A DNA stretch of 64,000 bases from assembly GCA_964017145.1 (NCBI GenBank), contig OZ024849.1, forward strand, positions 248,001 to 312,000. Reading direction: 5' to 3'. Under the pieces are notes generated by a model. The model was not told the DNA's origin. It searched no databases and saw only the letters and a list, made by a program, of their open reading frames with translations. The DNA is from Agrocybe praecox (lineage: Eukaryota; Basidiomycota; Agaricomycetes; Agaricales; Agrocybaceae). Position 1 is the stretch's first letter. Every line of letters starts with the position of its first letter. This document shows, piece after piece, positions 22,487 to 32,738 of this stretch. A program made the position numbers and the translations under genes.

Positions 22487-24165
22487 TCGAGAGCTTCTTT
22501 TCCATGCTCTCTTACTAAGTCGTCTAAGCGCCTAGAGATGTCTTCCGTGGGAGGGCAAACTTCCTCGGATTGAACGAACATCTCACAATCTTCTTCATAC
22601 TCAGGATAATACCCTTGCATGGCTTGGATTTTGGCGTTGGGAATAATCCCTGGTTTATTACGATACATGTTTTCTACTGCTTCTCTCATAGACCTGAATC
22701 CTTGGAGAGGTATGGGCTGTCCAGACGCTAGCGCATACTTTCCCTCGGAATTCCTTTTGATCCAATTCGACTTTACATGTTTATCTGCTGCCGCACAGTC
22801 AGCTAGACGATGTCCAGGCTCTCTACAATAATAGCAGTGACTGGGTTGGAACCCATTTGAATTATTGTAGGAAGACCTATCATAAGGCCTAGGGTACATA
22901 GAAGACGGTTGCGTTGGTTGAGGGGCCACGGCTGATTGCTTCCAACTTACTAGGGTAGATTGTAGGCTTTCAAACTTCCTCTCCGCAGCTTCTGCTCGCT
23001 TTTCCTGTACCTCTGACTTCTTTAATAGAAGATTTAAGCCATCCGAGAGCCTAGCCACGGTCTCCTCCATTTTAGGGAAGAACTCAGGAGTTTCCTCGGG
23101 TTGAGTTTCCATCGTTCTCCTTCTCGAGGAAGGTTTTTCAGAACGAGTTTCTTTATCCCCTTCGTTCAAAATAGATTGTGACCTTCTCAAAGCCATGTTT
23201 ACAACAATTTCCATGACTTTGGCGACTTTGAAATCGGTTCCTAGACCTAGACTATCTTTATTTTGAGCCATGTCGATGACATGTAGTGCCTGCGAGATTT
23301 CGTCTCTGAAACCTCTTTCTAAACAGCTCAAGAATCGTTGTATTAGATCCCTTTCAGACACTTGACCCGCTAGCTTTCGAGATAGAGTGGTAAACTTGAG
23401 TTTCAGCGCCATGATTTCCTCTAGGTCTGTTTTCATCAAGCTATTCCTGTCTACATATCTCGAGCATAGTTTATCAAGGTCGTGTAGAGATCCTTTTTGT
23501 AGGCGCATTGCCGCTGGATACGAAGCGATCAATTCGTCTTTAAACTTTGACCAGTCTTTCCCGGTATATGCGTTAAAAGACTTCCAATCATCCTCGCATA
23601 CTGGCGAAGCATATTTTCCTAACATAATAATTTTCTTTTCATCCGTATCAGCTTCAGTAGGATATTGAACCCAGAGGTCTTCCATTCGCTGTATGAAGCG
23701 GAGGAGTTCCTCGGGACTCTTTTCATCGAACTTCGGCGCATCTCTGCTCATAGGAGAAGGGAAACCCATCTTTGGTGATACCGGAGTAGTTGGTCTACTT
23801 GTAGTAGGTTGTGTTGGTGAATTAGGAGCTAGATTCAACTTGTCTAATAGACTAGCGATGACTTCTAAGCTATCTGATTCTGAAGTTGTCTCCCTAGGAT
23901 CTTCGAGAGAACTTGTATCGATAGTAGGTCGATTAACCGGTCTCTGAGGTGCACTCGGAGGTCTGATTAACTGCCTATTTTCTGGAGTTGTAGGTCGCTC
24001 TCTGCTTGGTTCAGCTGGAAAGTCTCCTGGAACTCTTTGGGAGGGCGTACTCGCTCTGGTTTGTCTTTTCCTAGGAACCCTAGTAGGTAATTCCGCAAAA
24101 CCTGCTTGTCTCGAGTTATTCGTTTGCCTAACTCGTTTAGCCTGTCCTGCCGGTTGATTATCCAC
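22483..24165 (-). CDS. Gag-like capsid/nucleocapsid protein of the retrotransposon
   Basis: The open frame encodes about 560 aa. The N-terminal 130 residues are Pro/Ser/Thr-rich; the middle resembles retrotransposon gag helices (FIQRMEDLWVQYP, SRKLAGQVSERDLIQRFL). A CCHC zinc knuckle is at C444-x2-C447-x4-H452-x4-C457 (CYYCREPGHRLADC). Gag forms the particle and packages RNA. The frame begins with GTG at 24163-24165 shortly after an in-frame TAA, and no ATG occurs between the right LTR and the frame; the true start may come from splicing of an LTR leader, a non-AUG start, or an internal Met near residue 134. The frame ends as ATGA with the protease. Confidence 0.85.
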   Translation of the reverse strand: MDNQPAGQAKRVRQTNNSRQAGFAELPTRVPRKRQTRASTPSQRVPGDFPAEPSRERPTTPENRQLIRPPSAPQRPVNRPTIDTSSLEDPRETTSESDSLEVIASLLDKLNLAPNSPTQPTTSRPTTPVSPKMGFPSPMSRDAPKFDEKSPEELLRFIQRMEDLWVQYPTEADTDEKKIIMLGKYASPVCEDDWKSFNAYTGKDWSKFKDELIASYPAAMRLQKGSLHDLDKLCSRYVDRNSLMKTDLEEIMALKLKFTTLSRKLAGQVSERDLIQRFLSCLERGFRDEISQALHVIDMAQNKDSLGLGTDFKVAKVMEIVVNMALRRSQSILNEGDKETRSEKPSSRRRTMETQPEETPEFFPKMEETVARLSDGLNLLLKKSEVQEKRAEAAERKFESLQSTLVSWKQSAVAPQPTQPSSMYPRPYDRSSYNNSNGFQPSHCYYCREPGHRLADCAAADKHVKSNWIKRNSEGKYALASGQPIPLQGFRSMREAVENMYRNKPGIIPNAKIQAMQGYYPEYEEDCEMFVQSEEVCPPTEDISRRLDDLVREHGKEALE

Positions 24166-24333
24166 TTTAGCTTCCTCGGAACTTTAGAACCGATTTAATT
24201 GAGCTTCAGCCAAATGTTTTTGTGTTTTTGTTTTTAATAAACCTCGTCAAAGTTTATTCACTCGTTTAATCTGGACACTAAGATGCAATCTCTCACTTCG
24301 AGACTCGTAACTTTAGTGAAAGAAAACACCCTC

Positions 24334-24350
24334 CCTCGCGGTGGGCTCCA
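24334..24350 (-). promoter_or_regulatory. Putative primer-binding site
   Basis: On the minus strand, three bases after the LTR end (ATC), TGGAGCCCACCGCGAGG begins with TGG, as expected for pairing to a tRNA CCA end. The tRNA was not identified; the base before CCA would be U. Confidence 0.6.
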
Positions 24351-24353
24351 GAT

Positions 24354-26103
24354 AAGGTGCTTGCTGCGGGGTTGAGTGTGTATGTACGATTTGTACTTTG
24401 TATATACTCCGAAACAAAACCCAATCAATGTGATTAGTTCTTTCGTGGGAGGGATACGCGATACACGTCGTTAATTATGTTTTCTCTCTAAAGATACGCT
24501 CTCTAATGCAACAGAACGTTTCCTAGGATCGAAGATCACAAGTGTTTGAGTAGCTTACGCACAAAGCGAAGTTCCTCGGAAAGTGTAAACGTAGATTTAA
24601 TGTGTTTCCACAAGATGTAGTGTGTAGGTAGTTCGCCACTTAGGCTGGATACTTAATCCAAAGTCTTTTAATCACTTAGAAAGGGGACTCAATCCTAAAC
24701 GGGCCACTTAGGCGTCACTTAGACTATTTGCCACTTAGGCAGGGAACTTATCCCTCGGAACGGGCCACTTAGGCGTCACTTAGACAATTTGCCACTTAGG
24801 CAGGGAACTTATCCCTAGGAACGGGCCACTTAGGCGTCACTTAGACAATTCTTGCCACTTAGGCGGGTATTAAGCTTTATGTCACTTAAGACAGAGGAAA
24901 CTTTATCCCAATACGTTTATTTAGGTTCCTCGAGAACTCTGCAAGTTAACTCAAGTCGCTCAACTAACGCCAAGATGCTCAAATGACACGGTAGGTAGTC
25001 TGTTCAATAAAACCAACTCTCGCGGAGATTTATTAGGTACAAAAGGTCGATCCTAGGAGTTTGCAACTCAATGCGCGTTCCTCGAATGTGGACAACTGGG
25101 TTCTAGTTTATCTGGGGTGCTACGGTAATTTACAGGCTGCTTATATACTGCTAGGTTTCGGAAAATACAGGAATACTTGGAGCGGATCGGAAATGCTCGG
25201 AAAATACAGGGAATAATATTATTGGTTAACGCTAGGTAGCTCCACTCGATGCATAAGCAACCAGTAGGTACCATGCGTGTTTTTGTATACCCTCGGAAGG
25301 GTTCGTATGGTTGGGCAAGTCGCTGACTCGAGCATGACACTCCGAGGGCGCTTATTCGCATTAGCCGACGATCATTGATCGACGTCGTAGGGTCCGAAGC
25401 ATCGGAGTACCGTGGTATCGTATGGATCTACAATCCTCGGCTCCACAACTGCCGTTTAAGGTAACTGCGCATATCCGAGGGTCTTAAGACCATGTGTAAG
25501 CGTTCCTAGGAACTTCTCCTTTTAGGTTTATCGGCAATCTGACTCGAGCAGACGTCGGCAAGTCCTGATTGACATTACTAGTGCTTGTCTCGTCGTTTTG
25601 CATAGTGCCCACTATGTTCCTAGGGACCAGTAATGTACTTTTGTTAATGCTAGGATCAGTCCTACCGCCTTGAGTTAGCGTTCCTAGGAACGTTGGCAGT
25701 AGTTTACATGTACTTTCATATGGTGGGAACTTTCCATTTCCATATTAGGTAGATGTGGACGCATCGCGCACTGCGTAATAATAAGTGGCTATAGCGCCGT
25801 TTAAGCTTATTATCAGCAGGCTCTAGCTTACATTCCTGATGGTTGAATATTATCCTAGGAGCCTTCGATCCTGCTGCATCGCTGTTAAAGCGCTCCACGC
25901 ATTTCCGAGGAACTACTATAACTAACTCTAGCATTCGTAAGGTTCGTCCTAGGGTTCGTAGAATGGTTTCCCCTAGCCAAACATGTAGCTATCCTCGCTC
26001 TGTACTTATGTAGACTTAATAATAAACGTGTTTATTATGCCGAAAATTAAGTAGGATAGATACTTGGTTAAAGTTCAGTCACAGCCGAACACCGGTCGTA
26101 TCA
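24354..26103 (-). repeat. LTR (right; 5' LTR of the element)
   Basis: 1,750 bp, matching 10186-11935. In element orientation it drives gag-pro-pol. Both copies carry the same short frames and tandem array. No mismatch was noticed on reading; a base-by-base alignment would date the insertion. Confidence 0.93.
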
Positions 26104-26108
26104 ACGTT
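26104..26108. repeat. Target-site duplication, right (acgtt)
   Basis: Direct copy of 10181-10185. Confidence 0.9.
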
Positions 26109-27957
26109 TCGTGCCGTTTCACTCGCATGCGATTTTCGAACGATTTGAGTAGTGATTGCAATGGCGATCAAGGTGTTATAAATAAAAATAAGAATCGCTG
26201 CAGCAGAAACATGATATTCAACCTTCGAGACCATGCAATACTTTGTCGGGCCAATGTTGGTCCCAGTTCTTCCCTGAGTGACCGCTGAAGAGCCCGTTAG
26301 TACGGACAGAAGCATCAATCTAAAAAAATTGTTAATAAGGCTACTTATAAATAGCGCTTTAATCCGGGGTAGGAGAAGGATCAAGGTTAGGGAGACTGCC
26401 AGGGGCTGGAGCCAACCGAGAGACTTCTCAAGGAAATGGCAATTTCCCATAGGGAATACTAGAAGGAAAATCAGTACAGCTGACGAGTAGCAGTCCTTAA
26501 ACGCAGACTTACCATAATATATAGTGCTACTAAGCACATATCCAAGAGCAGCGATCCTATTGATAAAAGCAGAGTAAGTATGGAGGATGTGTCATATTTG
26601 ATAGGTATACCCGACCTGGACATAATGTATAACACCATAGGTAGAGTGTCTATCGTCCTTAACATACGGCTGTCAACCATAATGTTACAGAAGACGTTCC
26701 AAAATAAAACCTGTATTGTTTAGAAAGGAATTGATTAATGAGGGTAAAGGATCCATGACAGTTATTCACGTACCGCAGACGATCCTGTCAAAGTATAGAT
26801 TGTAATTGTCACTGCGTTTGCCAGCTGTGGCGATAGATACGCCAGTGGCGATAGATACGCCAGTGGCGTGTTGGGATTCAATATCCCTAATGTCGCGTTG
26901 GAAGACATTATTAAGTAAAGTGACTCGACGATGAGTTGAGGTATCAAGAATAGATGATGGATCCTACCGGTTCTCTAAATGACGATCAAATAGTTGAAGC
27001 TCCCCTTTATATTGTACAGCCCAAGGGGCCGTACGTTACCCTCGCACTGTATTGTGAAGATCTCCCATTGACAAAATTCTAATAATTTTTTTTTTCATTA
27101 TGCTCTAGGACGGCGCGTTATCAATGCGTGTGAATCGATGGATGTCCCACGTCCTCTCTACCCTTTGTCGATATCCGGAGGGAAAAGGTGTCGGGCTTGC
27201 CGTTTTAGAAATCTACGAACCCCTTTCTCATTGTTTATTTCCCCGAAACAGACAAAGGATACACAAATATATATGTCATGGAAGCCAGAATACAGTCGGT
27301 TAAATGATATATTTATCTCCAAGGAAAGAGATGAGACTATATGTGACTATTTCCGTGTCAAAAAAGAGGCGCAGATCCTCTGTCTTCCGAATTTATCTCA
27401 GGGATAAAGGTTATAATTTTCTGAAAGAAAAAGGTTTTTGATTCTAGGCGAAATTTATCTGATAACCTTTTCTCCAGGGAAAGAGAAGTCAGCGCCAGCG
27501 GTGCCAGCTTCATGAGTGGTCACGACCAGACTTGTGGAAATGGAAACGCAAGTAACAAGTTATGTTTCCACTTTCCACTTGGAAGCTATGCGGCCCCTCG
27601 GACATGGTTTTTTTTCGACTCCCAAGTGACAAACCCCCTTCCTTCAGCAGAATACCGCAGTGCAGAATAATGGATACAGCGTGATTGAGGAAACAACGAG
27701 AGAACACTTGACGCGGACGCGACCAACCGCGCACGCGTGATCGGCTGCGCGATGCCGAGTAGTGACCCCGGATTTGGCCGATGCCAATTTTTGCCACTCG
27801 TATAGTATTTTCACCAGCCGTTTCTGCGCATTGCCACTGAGCATATTGCCAGTTTCCACTTCCACGAGTATGAATATATTCGTGCGCATTGATCAGCGTA
27901 AGACGATGCGCCAGATGTGCCTCAGTGTCCGGGGTCTAGTACAATTCGGATACTTAA

Positions 27958-28544
27958 CACGGCGGACAATTTGATGTTCAGTCGGACCGAGAGGGCTAAT
28001 GTTCATTCAGGTGTTCATTTTGCCGCTTATGGCGCTAAGGGGTGACATGTGTGACGTACCTCACCAATGCCGCTATGCCGAAATAGTAGCTTGTGCTAAA
28101 GCTAGTATTTTATCGTGTTCACGTACCGTAAGGCCTTCTTACAGAGTATATAAGCCTCAGAGTATTTGAGGTACAACCTTATACATTTATGTATATAAAA
28201 TCCTTATACGTGGCAATGAAATGAGCTGACAAAAAATAAAAAATAATAAAAGCTAAGGGGAGGTACATAAACAGGAATTCTTAACTCTTTAGACATGATA
28301 TAATACTTAGTATCTACCGACAATATGTTCTAACCCATATGCCATTGTTAATTGTACAGAGACTTCTTAAAATGAATCTACTTGCGCAATTGGGCTGCGA
28401 AATTTTAGCCCCCAGGGCAAAAATGTGACACAAATATTGTAACTCCGAATGAACACATAAATGAACAGCTGTGATGCCATCAAACGCCCGCGTGAATGAA
28501 CATTAGCCCGCTCGGCACGAATGAACAGTTGAATGTCCGCCGTG
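27958..28544. mobile_element. 587-bp TIR element flanked by TAA (MITE, PIF/Harbinger-like)
   Basis: The ends are cacggcggaca and tgtccgccgtg, and the inverted similarity continues inward for about 50 bp with gaps (blocks around ccgag and gggctaatgttcattc). TAA flanks both sides (27955-27957, 28545-28547), and duplication copy A near 7460 has a single TAA at the empty site. A 3-bp TAA duplication is typical of PIF/Harbinger elements. There is no transposase frame, so it is non-autonomous. Confidence 0.8.
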
Positions 28545-29224
28545 TAATATGCTGACAGCTTGCCGAGCCTCAGATAAGATAAGATGACACTTACTTCAGG
28601 TCGATAGGGCCTACATTTTCTCGAATATCAGAGAACAAGCACGAAACTTTAAAATTATACGATGGGTACGGTCTACGGCAACTACACTGAAACCCTGAGA
28701 AGGCTAGAATAATGCTGGCTTGTCCCCAAACAGACTTTCCAAATGTGGGCTGAATAACATGACTCGGACTATAAACTAAGCGTTACAAGGGTCTTCTGAA
28801 GTGAATATCGAGTTTCCGACAATAGAGATGATGTGCAATTAATCTAATTAGACCGATAATACTTGAATGTATGAGGTCCAGATTATGTACATAATACCAG
28901 CATCAACAATAATAAGTGTAAATGTAACTGCGCGTCGTCACAAGAATAAGAAGATCTGCGATCTCTAAAATCAATTATCTCAGATCAATTGAGATATCAG
29001 TAGGTAAGATTATGAATGAAATCTATATAAGCTCCCACTATTCGTTAACCTAGTATCAACCCGTCGTCCCGGTTGTTCCTCCCAGAATGTTTCTCACCTC
29101 TCAATCCATGATATACCAAGCTCCGAGTCCATCACTCAAAATATTTGGCATCAAGATGACTCTAAGCCTTCATTAATCCCTGAATATCATCCGACCCACG
29201 CTTTACCGCTCGACACGATCAACA

Positions 29225-29602
29225 TTGGAAAAATACGAGGACTCTAACGTGAACTGCAGATACACCCATATCAGAACACACGGGATAGAGGGCGGCGAGC
29301 GTCTAGCATTTCTAGAGCACGCCACGGAGCACTCCGTGAGTCGGCACCGGACGGTGAAGAGAGGCAACGATGGACCAATGGACAAGAAAGCGCCAAAGGA
29401 GAAGGTCGTGTGTCAGTTGAAAGGATGTAGAGAGACAATAAGCAGTTCAACGTTCTACCATTATCTGATGGAGCATATTAGAATGTTCCGCTGTCCCATT
29501 AAAAGATGCTCTTACTATTGGATGCGCCAGGATCAGCTAAGGGATCATTTAGAGACTTTCCACAACATAAAACTATATAGAATTTCGTCAATGATTCTTT
29601 AA
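29225..29602 (+). CDS. C2H2 zinc-finger protein (copy 2), probably incomplete
   Basis: The frame is open from 29225 to TAA at 29600-29602. Its first in-frame ATG is at 29378 (MDKKAPKEK). Two fingers correspond to copy 1: CQLKGC with HYLMEH (first finger residue changed) and CPIKRC with HLETFH. The upstream part (FLEHATEHSVSRHR) also aligns with copy 1, so translation probably began further 5' in an exon not recovered here. It sits in a segment missing from duplication copy A. It could be functional from the internal ATG or a decayed copy. Confidence 0.5.
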   Translation: MEKYEDSNVNCRYTHIRTHGIEGGERLAFLEHATEHSVSRHRTVKRGNDGPMDKKAPKEKVVCQLKGCRETISSSTFYHYLMEHIRMFRCPIKRCSYYWMRQDQLRDHLETFHNIKLYRISSMIL

Positions 29603-30113
29603 ATTTCTTATCGATCAGGCCTTCACGGACGACTTTATTATATTCTGAAGACAAGCCCAGATTATTGTTCATAGCTTCAGTCCCTGTTACGAAAGTTCTG
29701 ACATCAGGCAAGCCTGCTACTTCGCTCATGTATTTGTTATCCTTCTTTCCCTCAAATCTCAGTCAATTCAACCTGCTGTGTATGTTGGATTGACTGCAAC
29801 CAATACTGAGTACTATATCAAGACAACCCATATCATATCATATAAGTACATTTTGCAACGTCGTCGAATATTTCGCCTGAAAATTCCAGTTCAAAAAGAA
29901 TTGAGGTGCTACGTGTGTTGAAGTAGCTTTACACTACGCAGGGGTCTTGACAAGTCATGACTTTTTTCCGTTTTCCCTCCTAATTTATGGTCAAAAGAGG
30001 GAAACCTCAACAAACCATAAATTCGGTGTTTTTAATTTTAATTCATGCATTTACAGGGCCCTTAGTGCCCTTCTCCCAAGAATCAGGACTTTTATCTCTG
30101 TGTCGGCGCTACC

Positions 30114-31854
30114 TTACTCCTTATTAAAAGGTGTATAGCCTCGCAGCCAATCATGCTCTAATGCTTGAGACACTGATAAGCGCCAGGTAGGATGAATCTT
30201 GAGCAATGCTCGCATGAAGTTTAAAACTGCAAAGGAAGGATCTCAGTCAATCGGTAAAAATATACAGGAGACCCCTCAAGCAACATACCCGTGGAAGGCA
30301 CACAGCCACTGAATTTCGACCAATCGACCTTCCTGCAGTTTCTATCCTATACCCTTGCTAGCGCATCTAGATCTGGGAATGGGTGGCATCCTGCTAGCCT
30401 AGCATAAATACAAAAGTAACATGAGGACAGATGGAAGCACTGGAAGGAGGCAAAATTACATGTAAAATACGATCACCCCAATGTTCCAGCTGTCAATCTT
30501 CTCGTTGTAGGTATATCTATCTTTATCTTCTCGTAGCTCAGGAGCCTGATAAAAAGGTGTGCCCCACGCGGCCTGTATATTTTAGACGTATATTAGCGGA
30601 TTAAAATTGGGATAATAAACGGTACGCACCAACTGCAATTCAGTGTTATCGTTTTGTCCAGCATTTACAAAGCCAGCTATCTTTACCTTCGGGTACTTCT
30701 CAGTGGTCAAGAGGATGTTAGTTACTTTGAGATCCCGATGGAGGATTCCTTTAGAGTGCATGTACTACAAACTTGTTAGTGCACCCGGTTCGAAGGATAG
30801 GGATGAATACGGCTTACTGATGCAGCTTTGCATACCTGGTAGGTAATGTCCTTCGCCTGGATCGGGGCTAAATACAAATGGAGATTAGATGTCAGACCAA
30901 TAAGAACGGAAAAGGTATACAGGCACATACATAGACCTTCCTCTTCTGAAATCCGATCGAGCAAGTTTCCACCGTCTACATATTCTAAAATGATACCTTC
31001 GTGTATACATATCAGTGGAGGACACAGAAATTAGTAATCAAAAACCCTCTTACACATCATTTCAATCCCGTCATTAAAAACAGTGTATTCTGCCTCGAGC
31101 CGCCCACAGATATTTGGATGATGCAACTGGTCGATGATCTCCATTTCATGGGCGTAAAATCTCCGATCTTGTGAGCCCTCAATGGCTTGGACCCTGGGAT
31201 ACTTTACTGCATAAACGCGTCCTGTGTCTTTATGTATCGCCTTTCTGACAAGCAATCGGTAACCCTCTGCGAAAACCTCCTGAACGCAGAAGTCCTTCAA
31301 ATCGGCTTTTGTGGAGCCGTCAACCATTTCACGAAATACATATCCTGCCAGATGAAGGGTTAGTATAAAGTGATAATCGTCAATAAAGTAAAAGATTTAC
31401 TATAGTCCTCACGACCTCCCTTCAGGTGATCCTCTGATGCCATTGCAAACGATATGATGTTTCCATCACGTAGCCTACATATCTCGTTTCGACTGATTCT
31501 CTTACCATTTATCTAGAGCACATATATGCATAAGTAGGATGGCCTAGGAGACTTAATCACGGGTACTCACGTAGGTTCCATTTTGCGAGATGTCGCGTAC
31601 ACTGAAGATCGAGTTTTGCTGTTTACGACCCCAGTAAAGGAGACAGTGCTGGCGACCTATTAAATGGGTAATTAAACAATGTCCAATGATAAGGAAAACA
31701 TTTGTCACTTACAAACCTTCATTCCAGGTAGTGCAAAATCGTTGGATTCTATATTTCTTCCAATGGAAAATTGTGGTGCGTCTTTTGGTAAGTAAATTTG
31801 TGTCAAGAGAGCGGTGAGGTTGACCGGTGCTAGTCTACCCCAGAGATAGTCCAT
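30114..31854 (-). pseudogene. FHA-domain Ser/Thr kinase, CHK2/Rad53-like, degenerate
   Basis: Nine exons join in phase from ATG at 31854: 31713-31854, 31571-31656, 31401-31512, 31054-31344, 30931-30996, 30818-30867, 30630-30764, 30460-30572 and 30347-30398, giving 348 aa to a TAG at 30347-30349. An FHA domain is first (FSIGRN, RQHCLLYWGR, DISQNGTYINGKR), then a kinase with VYAVKYP, HPNIC, HRDLK, WGTPFYQAPEL. The DFG motif reads AGF, so the metal-binding Asp is lost. Beyond the stop, a reading frame with the expected kinase C-lobe end (ALLKIHPTWRLSVSQALEHD) runs to 30114. It is either a truncated pseudokinase or a pseudogene. CHK2-type kinases act in the DNA-damage checkpoint. Confidence 0.72.
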
Positions 31855-32738
31855 TTTATCGTGTCTACCGTTCGAGAAGAGAGCTTAGAGGTCTGAATAT
31901 CTATGGCGGGAGAATGGGAGGATCTAGCTCTGAAAGGGATTTCGTCCACTGGTTAAGTACCTTTCCGAGTGATTGTAATGCGTACCCACTGAAACAATAG
32001 ATCATAGCACTGCAGTGGCCACTCCGTACAAACAGAGATCTTTCCGGACAATGCCACATCTTTATATTTCTCCAAGGCAGTATCGGCGGTATCCACAATA
32101 CAGGTCCCACTGAACAGGTCCTATATGTATATACCTGCGCGCCTATTTGACCATTAAGCCTTATCCATGGATACACACCTCATAGTATCTTGACAACTGA
32201 TCGATGATCCAGCACATGATGTACGGGTTAGCCTTTCGGATGAATATGCGGCCGGTGTTTGAAGCCGAGCCTGCTATCTGAAGATGCCACTGGGTTTTCG
32301 TACAATGCCCCCGCAACCGTTGAACATAATTGGTCCCAGCAAAAATATGGCTGGTGTAGGATACGCCTTGCTATACGCGTCCTGTCGGCTCGTGTAACGA
32401 CTCATCCGTTCCAAAATATAAGAGCTGAAGCTTTGAAGCGCAGCCAGGGTTTGAATTGATCGTGATAAGAACGACCAAGTAGGGGCATGGCCACAGCAAA
32501 GCAAATAACTGCCTTTGCAACAGAGCATTGTTCGCTCAGTGTGTTCAGCGTTCAAGAAATGCCGGTGACGATCAAAGTTTTGAGAGCTGCGCATGGTAAC
32601 TCGTCGCAGAATTTAAGACATCACAGGATAATATGCTATTGATGTGATTCACACTTATACATGAGGTTGTGGGCATAGGGTAGCATATCGAGATCCCACA
32701 ACGATTCACCGGTTTGATCCTCAATTCTCTCGAGCTCG

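Larger units (their letters stand above)
10186..26103 (-). mobile_element. 15.9-kb Ty3/gypsy-type LTR retrotransposon with antisense gene cassette
   Basis: Two 1,750-bp direct LTRs bound the element, with a 5-bp target duplication. On the minus strand the order is LTR, primer-binding-like site, gag, protease, RT-RNase H-integrase, spacer, polypurine tract, LTR. On the plus strand, between the pol stop (17421) and the left LTR, lie three spliced genes (12297-14383, 14910-15632, 16002-17362). Integrase after RNase H marks the Ty3/gypsy order. The length is well above the usual 5-8 kb because of the antisense cassette and long LTRs. LTRs that look identical and open frames for all retroviral-type domains suggest a recent, possibly active copy. 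Confidence 0.93.
9878..26908 (-). pseudogene. 7TM membrane protein copy 2, split by the retrotransposon and 3'-truncated
   Basis: The 5' exons lie at about 26904 down to 26104: the start ATG is at 26906-26908, then come exons matching copy 1 (STIYYG, TGNCHF, NIGPTKYC segments). Exon 4 stops at 26104, where the LTR begins, and resumes at 10185. The last exon is present only down to about 9878, so the C-terminal tail is missing. Exon 1 also has an in-frame tandem duplication (about 26830-26865, encoding PLAYLS twice). Copy 1 at 5953-5958 shows the site before insertion. The host gene cannot make a full protein unless the whole element is removed. Confidence 0.85.
26909..29907. repeat. Segmental duplication, copy B (upstream part)
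   Basis: The block continues the duplicated 7TM region and matches 6736-8240 in order. Differences are about 170 extra GC-rich bases near 27645-27815, a 587-bp TIR element (27958-28544) and about 570 bp with the zinc-finger frame (29235-29800). No other gene is supported here. Confidence 0.7.
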
